Below, piece after piece: positions 28,801-39,445 of a DNA stretch of 64,000 nt. This DNA is from Vanilla planifolia. Its lineage: Eukaryota > Streptophyta > Magnoliopsida > Asparagales > Orchidaceae. Each line of letters starts with the position of its first letter. Position 1 is the first letter of the stretch. The DNA is taken from the NCBI GenBank assembly GCA_023846275.1, contig CM043875.1, positions 5,468,626-5,532,625 on the forward strand. Direction: 5' to 3'. Made by a program: the position numbers and the translations under genes. Below the pieces are notes generated by a model that saw only the letters and a program-made list of their open reading frames with translations, searched no databases and had not been told where the DNA came from.

Positions 28801-30096
28801 TTGGTGTCTTATGGGATAGTTAAATAAAATCATTCCTAAGTTGACATACTAAAAATTTCTTTATTATTATTTCTTATTTTATCTAAATTATACAACATAA
28901 AATTTATAATAAATATGAATTCTTCAAAGCAATATAAATTACATTTTCACAATATTTCTAAGAGATTATATCAAGCATGAATGTAAGTAGGATAATGCAT
29001 TTATGTCCACCATAGTTTTTCTTAATTATCAATCCTAGTTATAAATTTTTGCCAAATAACATCTCCATAATTCAATATACATGCAACAATTTAAAATTTA
29101 TAATGTCTATAACTCAAAATACCATCATGGCATATGAGAATTCAATCAACCCAAATTGATGATATCTTTTAATAAACATGTTTGCAATTCTCAATCTCAA
29201 TAAGACCTTAGATAATTCATCATCAAATCAAGAAATACTTACCCAAGCATAGAACAATTTTTATTAACACTTACTAACAACCATGATCTACCCAACCAAA
29301 TTCTAATAATGATTTCATTTAAAATTAAAGCTCCATGATAACAAGACATGCTTTAATTTAGGGCAACAAATATTTATCAATTCCTTGCTAAGATAAATCT
29401 TACCATCTATGCATGGTTTTCATAACATTTAGCAAGATGAAAAGCTAAATTATACCTTACCATTCATGTTTCTAACATTTAACATGAAGATAAGGTCTTA
29501 GCTATTTAATGTCTTATTATCCTTTCAACATTTAGGTCCTAAACAAACTAAAAAAATATCCTTAACAAAAATTAAGTCTTTATTTTAAGAATTAAAAAAT
29601 CATTTATACCTTTACTTGGGCATGATTCCACATCCTTAAGTAAAACCTAAGAACCACAAGGATGAAAATAGAGCAAAATAAATATCTTTTAATTCTATGC
29701 ATATGTCTACTTTTAGTTGCATAATAACAATTAATTATAACAACTCACTATCGCATGTTAAGATTTATGTAAGGTCATGGTTAACAAAGTTTAAAGTTGA
29801 ATACATCTCAATTTTTATAGCGTATTTGAGAGCTATTGCATGCCAATTACATTAACGAGTAAACATACATATCATGTTCAATCAAACTAAGAAACCATAG
29901 CATGCCAAGGTATCAATCAAAGCATATATCTCATGTACTTTATGCATCATAAGGACAATAGGATAATCAACATGCATTATTTAAAAAACTACTTGATTTT
30001 AATACCTAGGATGTTTTTATATTTAAGTGCAAGACATGAGATTTCTACTTCATGAGCTAGGTATAAAGTATAATTCAATAAGAAGGAGGTGGATAA
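25829..30096 (-). mobile_element. Long LTR, minus orientation, related to the LTR at 53.6-57.1 kb
   Basis: The left end is TGTCATGCTCC (25829), the complement of an LTR 3' end. From there the minus strand aligns with the last few hundred bases of the plus-strand LTR ending at 57148. For example, TGCTAGTATACTTGGCTAAT here matches TGTTAGTATATGTTGGTTAG near 56889. Both also contain a field of degenerate ~50-bp repeats built on AAGGTTT and CTTAGG (about 27200-28400 here). The right limit near 30096 (GGAGGTGGATAA, compare GAGGTGACA) is a guess. No internal domain or second LTR was identified, so this may be a solo LTR. Confidence 0.5.
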
Positions 30097-30435
30097 AATA
30101 TTAGGAATAAAAATTTTGAATTCTTAGAAAAATATTTCAATAAAATAATTTTTAATAAACTTGTATAAATCTCTAAAAATTTTTTACAAATTTTAATTTA
30201 ATTTTAAAATATATTAATTTAAATTTAAAATAATTGGGTAGCTGAAATATGATCTTAGTCGTGATTAAGTGTGAACCATATGATTGTGAATTTGCACAAC
30301 TGAATGGCATATATAATTAAGCGTTTTTAAAATGCAGATGAGATTGAGGTTGTTTAATCTAGAAATTATGCGATTAGTTAGTGGGGATCACTCCCACAAA
30401 TTGAAAGTCACCTATGCAAAAAGAAGACTAATTTT

Positions 30436-30478
30436 AGTCCCACATCGCTGAAATGAAGCAATCATATTTCCTTATAAG
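30436..30478 (+). promoter_or_regulatory. USE-like motif plus TATA box
   Basis: AGTCCCACATCG at 30436-30447 matches the plant upstream sequence element RTCCCACATCG of small nuclear RNA genes. A TATAAG follows at 30473-30478, 25 bp away, the spacing typical of Pol III-type (U6-like) promoters. The sequence downstream is not U6, U3, 7SL or another small RNA that I recognise. The same motif is common in LTR promoters of plant Copia elements, which is the likelier origin. Confidence 0.4.
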
Positions 30479-30933
30479 ATTTCTCTTATGTTTATTTGAT
30501 AGCATATTATTTAGGGTTGGCTACCAATTGGTTCACTCATGAAATAATTACATGTGTTGTAAGTATTAGATTATGATGAATTGTTTAGATTCAAGAGTTA
30601 CAACATGATATGCCCAGCATTAGACATACAAGGATGATTTGGTTCTCCCCTACCTCATGACTATAGTGAATCAGATTCAATTACCTAACACAAAGGTGCA
30701 TGTTTTAGACTAACGATAATTAAGGATGATTTTTTTTATTACTATGATATTTACCAATTAATTATAATATATTTTTTGCAACAATTTTGAGAAAGAATAT
30801 TTTTAAAGTTATAAAAATCAAATGATTGTTAAGATAATGAAGGTGAGATAATCAATATTTCATCTTAGGATTTTTCTAAAATGGTTAATTTAAGTAAAAA
30901 TTAATTTTTATGTATTGTATGATAATTTCAATC

Positions 30934-31340
30934 AAGCTTAATATTTTAATCAAAATTAAAATAAAATACCTAAAACTAAATTTAAAATATATCTTTTGAT
31001 AGTTTTTTATTCATGATATCTAATATTTTTTTATCTGCTTCACTAAGTTCCCCCATGAACATGAGTATTGGTCATCTAAAATCTAAAAAAATACTCAAAT
31101 AAATTTATTAGAAATACTTAAGATTTGTTATCATTAAGCTTAATATTCTAATCAAAATATAAATAAAATACATAAAATTAAATTCAAAATATATCTCTTA
31201 ATGATTTATCACTCTAATTAAGATGCTCTTCATGGGATTAAATATTTTTTTATCTTCTTCTTTAAGCTCTCTCACGAACATAAGAATTGACTATCTAAAA
31301 TTTAAAAAATCACTCAAATAAATTTATTTAAATACTTAAA
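30934..31340. repeat. Tandem duplication, ~200-bp unit
   Basis: AAGCTTAATATT(T/C)TAATC starts both copies, at about 30934 and 31136. They share ATTTTTTTATCT, ACTCAAATAAATTTATTA and other blocks in the same order. The second copy carries a short insertion. There is no coding potential. The pair may lie inside the 3' LTR of the gypsy remnant to the right. Confidence 0.65.
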
Positions 31341-32494
31341 ATTTATTATTATAAAACAAAACACCATAGCTAAGGATCAAAAACACAACAGGATAGAGTT
31401 TTATACCACTTAAAAGTTCTTGCTCTACACAATTTAGGTTTGTAATTCTTATTATTCCTCCTTCTTTCTCTTGGAAAACCTCCCTTATCCTCTCTAGGTT
31501 GGACCTCCTTTGGTTACTCACAACTAAGGTTCAAGAAAATATCTAACTCTTTTTATAGTTAACTAATCTCTTATTTAAATTTAGTTTGGTTAATAAGTAT
31601 AACTTTATCTTATCTATCTTATCCACAAATATGCCTCCTTGTTTTATTTTTATCACATTCTTTTTTCTTATCCTAGTTAACCCACAATCCTATCTATAAA
31701 GGATTTTTTAGTATTTATCTTTTAAAAAAGTTTTCTCAAAATATTAACATGACAAAATCCAATGCTTAATTCAAAAGTTAAAATCAAAATTCAAACTAAC
31801 CTAATATTCAAAATTTAAATAAATTTAAATTTTAAATCTTCATTTAAAATTTAAATAAATTTAAATTTTAAATCTTCATTTAAAATTTAAATAATGTATT
31901 GAGAAAAATGTTAGATTAAGATAATCATAACTAAGGCATAACATCAACAAAGACTGAGTTACCATAATAGGCTAAAAAAGCAAAACTAACATAATATAAT
32001 CTATGAACATCATAGCAAATAGGGCCATGTTAAATTCTAAGTTAATGCACATGTAAAATAACTAAACAATCACAAGAAACAAAAGTATCTAATGTACAAT
32101 ATAAAAATTCATATATTAAGTAGCTCATCAGTTACTTTATATTTAGTATAAGTCTTGTTTTCTCTTCTAGTATTCACCTTTTTCATGATTCATTGCCACC
32201 TATGTCATGCCTAGCTTGTTCTTTCAATTTGGTAACAAAAAATAATCAAACATTAAGAAAACAAACACATTAAAGTAGAGGACATTGTTTAACAACAAAG
32301 GAAAGGGTGATGATAAAACATATTTAAAATTATTTATTTCACAAATTAAATAAATTATAACATTATATATATATATATATACATATATACATGCATATAT
32401 ACAATTGATCAATCTACGTATCTATGGAATAATCTCCAAAAAAATACAATGTACCATAAGAGCATCCTATATAACTCATCATTTAGTTATTAAT
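31340..32494 (-). other. Probable 3' LTR region of the gypsy remnant
   Basis: In minus orientation this follows the integrase remnant, where the 3' LTR is expected. A TATA box (CTATAAAAAG, minus strand, about 31549-31558) followed by a purine-rich leader supports an LTR promoter. It contains a ~36-bp A/T repeat at 31811-31892 (TTTAAATCTTCATTTAAAAT in two copies) and a short (TA)n near 32365. The LTR ends could not be fixed. Confidence 0.35.
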
Positions 32495-33810
32495 CGTCTT
32501 ATACTTAAGAAATTTGGATCACAAAATTTACTTAAAAATGTGGGTATTATGACTTCCTCAAATGTTTAGGTGGCTTTTTCTATGGAATATTTTTTTTGTT
32601 GAACTTTCACCATTATAATAATGTGCATTTGTAGTGCATGTTCCTTGCAACCCAAAATCTTTAAAAGCTTCTCCTCATCAATAAGTTGAGGCAAAAGGCT
32701 CGTTGACTTATACTTCAAAATGGGGTATACTCTTAGCACATAATTTTTTAATGGAGAGATGTGAAAATGCTTTGAATTTTTACCAACTTTTGTGGCTAAG
32801 ATAAGCTCATATGTAGATGTTTCAATCTTCTTGATAACTTCAAAAGTTCTTACGTACTTTTTCTTGAGTTTGCCTTTTATGCCAAATTAGTACTCTCTTT
32901 TTGAATAATACTTTGAGAAAGGTGTTTTCTAGTGGCATGAAACAAATACCACTTTGGGATTTTAGAAGTCTTTTATGAATTATTCAAATTTTTTTACCAA
33001 TAACCTTAATGAGTTGTAGTCTTAACATCCTTTTCTTATGTCATCCCAATATAATAGTGACCAATACTTCCTTTCTTGTGAGTCCTTTTAAGGAACCATT
33101 TGATACTAAAATTATAGTTATTGTTATAGTAGAACTCCATTAATGATGGTGTTTTACCCAATTATCTTTGAAATCAATAACTTAAACTCTAAAGCATATT
33201 TTCTAGAGTTGAATTATCCTTTTTTAATTGTCTACTAGTCTCTAGATGATATGAGTTACTAAAACCAAGTTTCATCCCCATGATTTTTGTAGATTAACAC
33301 ATAAGCTTAAAATGGAGCAAGGGTCTCTATTTAATATTACAAATGTAATTGCTTAATGGAATTGTACTATTTTGTTCATGTATATTTAAGCTAGTAGTTT
33401 GAATGGGTAAGTCTTCATAGGTAGAAATGGCTGGACTTTGTTAGTCTATTTATGACTGCCAATATTCATCATATCCATTTAGCTTGGTATTTTAGTAACA
33501 AAATCAATAATAATAGGCTGTTATTTTTATGCAAGTATTTCTAATGATTATATTAACCATCAATATCTTTGATATCAAATTTTATATTTTGACATAATTG
33601 GTAAAAAAAAATACATAATCAAGCTGTCATTCTTCATTTGAGACCACTAAAAATGTTTTTACAAATCATGATACATCTTAATTCATTAAGGTAAATTAAA
33701 TATGCATCAGTGTAAACTCACTTAATATTTCTCACTTGATCTTGTTACATTATGGATGTATAATTCGTTCTTAAATCAAATAGTGTCATTTAAACTTAGA
33801 GTGAATATTG
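32495..33810 (-). pseudogene. Ty3/gypsy integrase with C-terminal domain, broken
   Basis: Minus-strand fragments in alternating frames follow the order of a Ty3/gypsy integrase. The zinc-binding region comes first (IKMYHDL, then WSQMKND, about 33680-33630; family TKMYHDLKxxFWWxGMKxD). Next is the catalytic core (FLPMKTYPFKLLA at about 33430-33390, NRDPCSIL near 33320, MEFYYNNNYNFSI near 33130 with the catalytic Glu). Then the C-terminal region (YELILATKVGK and FHISPLKNYV, about 32815-32730). Last is a chromodomain-like end (VKVQQKKYSIEKAT, about 32610-32560). Stops are frequent. Protease, RT and RNase H are absent to the right, where the sequence runs into the two-LTR element at 33852. Confidence 0.8.
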
Positions 33811-33851
33811 GTTTGTTTCCTTCTAGTATTACTTGAGTGGTCTTGATGATC

Positions 33852-34620
33852 TGTGTGCGATGTGTTTTCACCCCGAGCCCTTAATAGCACAATTTTATTT
33901 TTCAAGTCACAACAATAGAAGTTGAAGCATGATAATTATAATGAATAAAGAAAGAAAAAAAAGGAGAAGTGGATTTTTTTCATAAGGAGATTAAATGTCT
34001 TGATAAGTTTCTCTTTAATGAGTTATGAATTCAAAAAAAAATTGAATTACAAAATTTTAAATTATAGAGTTTTAAATTATTTCAATCATTGTTTTTAATC
34101 TTTTATATAAAAGTTTGGATATAATATTTTATTATAAATATATAATATTTTAATTTATAAAAGAAACATGATATTTTGATGAAAATCTCACATTTTGCAA
34201 AATTTTTAAAATTAGTGCTCCAAGCAGCTTGATCGTGCACAGGCATGCTACCCACCCATAATAGGACATTGTTTAGGATCATGGACAAGACATACCCACA
34301 CATGTAGTTTATGGTAGCACTATAGGCGTCTGACATGTGCTTTAATCCCATTCGATTGTGTGCACCCAGTGCGCAAAAGCTTCTGACGCATCACCCCTGC
34401 TTGACACGCTTGCATCCAACAATTACATGTAGCTTTTATTACTTCATGTTGCAACAAACATTTTTTTCATTTGGTCTCCTCTTTTGATTTAGTTTCATAA
34501 TTTTTTATTTAATGAGTTTGGAATTGAGCTCTTGATCATAAGTCCTATTTTTTGTGATTTAAATTCCATCGAATATTCTTTTTTTAATTGATTTTATGTA
34601 ATATCTAGTTATGTTGTCTT
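33852..34620 (-). repeat. 3' LTR copy of the short LTR element
   Basis: It starts with TGTGTGCGATG and shares GAGCCC, CAACAA(T/C), TCGTGCACA and GAGCTCTTGA with the right copy in the same order. A locally G+C-richer patch (about 34210-34420) matches the same patch in the other copy (36690-36920). It abuts the gypsy integrase remnant on its left. Confidence 0.55.
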
Positions 34621-36344
34621 TATTGGGAGGTTAAGACTTCCATTAGTCTTATTAAATAGTTTTTTTATTTTGTTACAAGCAACACATAACTTTGATAAGT
34701 ATTTATGAGTTTCTTCACTTGGTCAATACTAAAAATACCTTTTATCAATACTTATTTATCTTATATAAAAAAAAGTGTGTTGTCTATTCATTTTGAGTCG
34801 ATATTGTTGTGCTCATCGATAATAAATGACATCATGATCTCATAAATTTAGATTTTCTAGTATAATTTGGTAAATATCTAAATGTATCACTTTATAAATA
34901 ATCTCATTAATGTAGTCTTTGAAAAGGATAAATTTTATCTTATATTATTTTTTAACTCTTGCCGTGATGTCTTTATGAATCCATCCTGCATAATAAGGTT
35001 TTTAAAGTCGTGTAATATCTTAGTTTAACCTTTTCATACAATTATCTAATATTAAGTTCTTTTTTTATTTTAGTATCAATGATAATAGTGATAAACTCTT
35101 TCTTCACTTGCATTTGTATAGTGAAGAATTTTTCTATTTGTTTTTGTTTTATGAGAGATGTCATTTGGACTTATCATAAAAAATAAGTTTTAATCATTTT
35201 GTAGAAGAGTTTCAAGTATCTTTTTAATCTTAATTATAATAAATGTTTTGTTCTTCTTAAACTTTTTTAGAAAAAAATTCATGATATAGTTTTAAGTATT
35301 TTTATTGTATGTGTCTTATCTTCTTATAGTGATCATATTATTTTTTATTTTTATTATTAAGTGCTTTTAATTGCTTTCATAATATATTTTTTTAGAAAAT
35401 ACTTTTTATTTTTTGCTGTTAATGTTTGGACTTATTCTCAAGATGCATAGTATTTTGTCCATCTGATTTTATCCCTTTATATTCGTTCTTCTTTTTTTAT
35501 AGCCATTGTGAATGTAATAGTTTGTTTTAAATATTAAATACATAAATAGATAATTTTGTGATAATAAGATAACACAGACTTTTATGTATACTTTGACAAT
35601 ATCTACATCTTGTTAAAGGATATTTTTAAGCTCATGGTTTATCGTCAAAATTCTATGATATACTCATGCGTCATTTTATCATTATTGGTTTCATAGACTA
35701 TGTTACTTTCTCTACATTTCTTTTATATAACTCATGAGATAAAATTCAACTCTAATTAGTTTTTTAGATTAACTCCATATCACTTTTATAATTATATTAG
35801 TTCTTAAGTGAGCAATTTTCATTAAGCCAATACATGACTTAACATTTTTAATTAAACATACACCACTTTATCAATTGCTGAATAATCATAAAGTGAGAAA
35901 TATGTCTCTAATTACTCTAACAAACTACTCTAACAAACTGTCTAAATTTTTTACATCTATTATATCATTATAAATTGATTCTTGTGCATCAAAAAGATGA
36001 GAATAATTACATCCTCAACTTTATCTTTAATCATCTTGATATTATTGCTTAATCTAGAATCTTTTTTATTAAGAGTATTTTGTTTTAATGAATTTTCTTT
36101 GAATCTATCATAAGAGATTAGGATTTTAATACTATCTCCATTAACATTTACATTATTAGTATTTTGTACTAATAATGCTACCTATATCTTCTAGCTTGAT
36201 TTTGAAATAATTAGCACAATCACTTCGACTAAAGCCTCTACAATCTCTAGATTCTCTTTTGTGGCTTGCTATTCAATTAATTTTTTCTTAGCATCTGTCA
36301 TCATCTTCATATCGAAGCTCTCTTATACAAAAAATAATATAATT

Positions 36345-37115
36345 TGTTTGTGAGGAGTTCTCGCTCTAAGCCCTTCACAACATACATTTTCTTTAAGTCG
36401 CAACAACGGAACTTGAAATATAATAATGGTGATGAACTAAGAAAGAAACAAAAGGAGAATAAGATTTTTGTCAAAACAAGATTGAATTTTTTAAAAAGTT
36501 TTCCTTCAAAGAGTTAAAATTCACAAAGTTCTAAATTCATAGACTTCTGAATTATTTCATTCATCTTTCTTATCCATTTATATAGATATCTGAATATTAT
36601 ATTTTATTACAAAATATAATCTTTTAATTTAAAAAAACATGTGATATTAACCAAAATCAAGCATTTCCACAAATTCTACAAAATTTGCTTCCCATGCGGC
36701 CTAGTCGTGCACATGTGTTGCCTACTCTTGCTAGGGCACTTTCATGCTCACAAAGAGGTTTTACGCTTGGGATTGATCATTGCAATGCAGTAGATTCTCG
36801 TACCGCACACGTAGTTGGTGACAAATGCTCCCCACATGCCTGTGTTTTGACACAATGCCCTTGTTCATGCATGTGCTGACACCTCAATGTGTCGTGTGTG
36901 ACCTTTGCACTATAAGGTGACTTCGACATGCCAGCAATAAGCTACTACGTGCAATTGTACCTAGTTTCTTATTTTTTTGTCTCTTTTTTTAATTTTTTTC
37001 ATAATTTTGGATTCAACGAGTCTAGTATTGAGCTCTTGAATTACTCGACAACTTATAAATCCTCTCATCGAGTTGATCTTATCTTTTATGCCAATTGGTT
37101 ATATAGTAAGATATA
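36345..37115 (-). repeat. 5' LTR copy of the short LTR element
   Basis: It starts with TGTTTGTGAGG and aligns with 33852 onward without gaps for the first 29 bases at about 60% identity, then in blocks through GAGCTCTTGA at 37030. The open frame at 36685-36879 lies in the G+C-richer patch and is not a gene. Confidence 0.55.
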
Positions 37116-37263
37116 ATATTATTTTTTCAATTAAATTAATTGTTGGCTCCAAATATAATTACTTAATTTTTTTAATGAGCGCTTATTTGTTTTTAAGGGG
37201 TTTACTTTCACATATTTAGTTGAGTACATCCATAACATTAAAAACAAAACTAATGTCCCACCT

Positions 37264-37290
37264 TTTATTTATTTATTTATTTATTTATTT
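37264..37290. repeat. (TTTA)n microsatellite
   Basis: About six TTTA units, about 670 bp upstream of the LysM gene start. Confidence 0.9.
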
Positions 37291-37760
37291 GTTTGTATAT
37301 TTCTAATGCTTTTCGGCTCTTATTGCCCTTGCGAGTGTCCTTGGGAGTGCCCATGCCAAACCTAAAATCTAAAACCTCTTTCAAACTTTCATATTTACTA
37401 ATCATGCTAATGGATAATATTATATTTAATATCATTATAATTAAATATTAAATTAATAAATAAAACTAGTATCTAAAAATACTTTTTTAGTTTATTAAAA
37501 TTATATATTTAATAAATATTGTAAAATAATTAAAATAATACACTTTTATTAAAAAAATTCATGACATTGTTTTAAGAGGTTTTTTGAATTTTATATTATT
37601 TCTTAATCTTTGAGTTTAAAACTATTTTTTAAAATATAAAAAGATATATATTTTTGTATTTAAAAAAAGAATTTTACAAAAGATACTAAATTTAGAAATG
37701 AACTCGCAAATCTATCTTACCGTAAACTATCATATCTTTCTATGTATCTGATTATCTAGT

Positions 37761-37776
37761 TATATATATATATATT
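37761..37776 (+). promoter_or_regulatory. TATA box of the LysM gene
   Basis: A run of TATATATATATATATT lies about 165 bp upstream of the ATG at 37940. A pyrimidine- and C-rich leader (about 37800-37939) follows. This fits a plant core promoter with a 5' UTR of about 130-150 nt. No upstream ATG was seen in the leader after 37800. Confidence 0.6.
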
Positions 37777-37939
37777 CATATATATGCACATACACACGAA
37801 ACAAAATTCTTAAAAGAAAAAACTCTCCACACAGATCGCGACTCCCACCCAACTAATTCTCGCACTCTACGAAACCAGAAATCTCCCCATCTTCTTCCAC
37901 ATCTAAACCCTAATCCACTGCAACTCCGCAACACAAAGC

Positions 37940-38263
37940 ATGGCGAATCGCAATAGAAGGCCACATTCGTCGGCGGCCGCCATCCGGATGGTTGACCTTT
38001 TCTTATCGCTCTTGGCTGTCGGAGCGGCGGCGATGTTGCTGGTGGGATCCATCCCGGCAGACCCGCGAACTCCGGAAGCAGAAGCCGTCAGCAGTCGACG
38101 GCCCTGCGACGAGTTATATATTGTCGGCGAGGGGGAGACGCTGCTCTCTATTATAGATAAGTGCGGCGACTCATTCGTCTTGGAAGATAACCCACACGTG
38201 CACGACTACGACGACATCTTCCCCGGCCAAGTGCTCGGGATGGCGCGCTCGGATCCCAAGTAA
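37940..38263 (+). CDS. LysM domain protein, small, membrane-anchored
   Basis: A complete single-exon frame of 107 codons. Residues 1-16 are basic. Residues 17-38 form a hydrophobic segment (VDLFLSLLAVGAAAMLLVGS), a signal anchor or signal peptide. A linker (39-55) precedes a LysM domain at about 56-104: CDELYIVGEGETLLSI, then DKCGDSFVLEDNPH and DDIFPGQVL. These match the YxVxxGDTLxxIAxxxG start, the NP turn and the PGQxL end of LysM. Cysteines 56 and 75 are spaced as in the small plant single-LysM family. LysM domains bind N-acetylglucosamine-containing glycans. Whether this short form binds a ligand is unknown, and it has no kinase. It is G+C-rich, unlike its surroundings, and has a TATA box upstream. 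The start is the first ATG after the TATA box. Confidence 0.88.
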   Translation: MANRNRRPHSSAAAIRMVDLFLSLLAVGAAAMLLVGSIPADPRTPEAEAVSSRRPCDELYIVGEGETLLSIIDKCGDSFVLEDNPHVHDYDDIFPGQVLGMARSDPK

Positions 38264-38799
38264 GCGGCGGCGGCGGCGTTGTGGGAAAAATTCTTGCGTT
38301 GGTCGGTTTTTTTTTTTTCTCGGTTTTTTTTTTCCTTAGGTATATCTTTTCAGCTTTAGTTGGTGGGTGTACAATTATACTCCAATGTTTTGTTAGTGCT
38401 TTTATTAAGTGATCACAAGCGGATTGATTGTGTTTATTTCCCACGCCTTTAGGTTGGAAAGAGAAAATATTATTTCATCTTCATTAAATATAATTATTTT
38501 TTGTTTTAATTTTTATTAACAAAAATTAAAATAGTTTGATAATTTTTTTAATTAAAAAATTCAAATGATAAAATACTAGGAACAAATTATAACAATATTT
38601 TACTATAAAAATTTCTCAAATTATCTAATCTATTTTATTTTTGAAGAGTTTTCTTATAAACTTGTTGCTTATTTTTTAAAAATTTACTAACTTCAATGGA
38701 TATTATTAGTTAATCATAAGACTTTAACGATGAATTCTCTTTGAAAGTTAATGAATGAATAATAAAACTAAAAATAAATTTGAGTTATGTTCTCTCCCT
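38264..38799. other. 3' flank of the LysM gene
   Basis: A (GGC)n-like stretch follows the stop codon, then two T runs and an A+T-rich 3' region with TTAAATATAATTATT near 38483. A polyadenylation site is likely within about 250 bp of the stop, but none is certain. No other gene is seen. Confidence 0.4.
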
Positions 38800-39130
38800 T
38801 GATCATTGAATTGTAAGAGATATTGTTTTAATACCAAATTGTTGTAACTTTGTCTTATTATATTAATATATTATTTCTTTTGGTCATCTTATATTTATCA
38901 AAGCGAGTTTTGTCCATTAAAAGCTCTTCAACATCTAAAGTATAAAATCTTTTTATTCCTAACCATTGTTGAACTATTTATTCTTGTTCCTCTTAATCTA
39001 GAAGTATGCCAAGGGTCCCTTCAAGGCATTTCTAGCTCTCCACTCTCTTCAATCTTAGGTCTAATGATCTATTATCTTAAGATTTCACCATCAAGTTATT
39101 TGACATTTCCCATTGCCCTTTGTCTCCCTT
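38800..39130 (-). mobile_element. Degenerate TRIM fragment (PBS plus one LTR)
   Basis: TTTTAATACCAAAT (about 38827-38840) is the complement of a TGGTATCA-type primer binding site. The next ~200 bp match the LTR of the TRIM elements at 45.3 and 59.2 kb: TCTTATTATATTAATATATT, then GTCATCTTATA, GCGAGTTTTGTCCATTAAAA and TATAAAATCT. The end and the second LTR are not recognisable, so this is an old fragment of the same family, about 560 bp downstream of the LysM gene. Confidence 0.55.
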
Positions 39131-39445
39131 TTTTGTCTCTTAATTACCCTTCCTTATTATTGCAATGTTCATATCCTAAACAAAACTTAATATTTCAATC
39201 AACAGTATATACATATAATAAGAAACAATTACAACCATAATAATTGCCACCAATACTATATAAATATCACAATACCATAATACAAACATAAAGCATAACA
39301 GCTACAACATCAAAGTCAATTATAGAAATTGTACTCCCAAAAAATATACAAAGCAAGAACATCTACATAATGCTTATCATAGATTCTCCTATATAAGACT
39401 ATCCTCAACAACTAATCAAATCCTTATCTTTGTACATATCTATGG

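Larger units (their letters stand above)
33852..37115 (-). mobile_element. Short non-autonomous LTR element (diverged LTR pair)
   Basis: Two related ~770-bp segments in direct orientation (33852-34620 and 36345-37115, offset about 2.5 kb) enclose about 1.7 kb of A+T-rich DNA. Shared blocks include AAGTC(A/G)CAACAA, TCGTGCACA, and TGAGCTCTTGA near the right ends. On the minus strand a primer-binding-site-like string (TTGTATAAGAGAGCTT, 36316-36331; compare TTGGTATCAGAGCTT) lies just inside the right copy. An ATG frame (MKMMTDAKKKLIE, then KENLEIVEALVEV) follows it, so the right copy would be the 5' LTR. There is no pol. The copies are clearly diverged, so the insertion is old. The 770-bp ends are approximate and no target duplication could be assigned. 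Confidence 0.55.

Noticed and set aside
37072-37076. TGATC as target duplication of the two-LTR element (matching the bases before 33852)
   Set aside because: The base context at 37072 is not preceded by a CA end, so the match is likely chance.
38151-38444. 97-codon minus-strand frame overlapping the LysM gene
   Set aside because: It is antisense to a well-supported gene and its Lys-rich part is the complement of T runs in the 3' flank.
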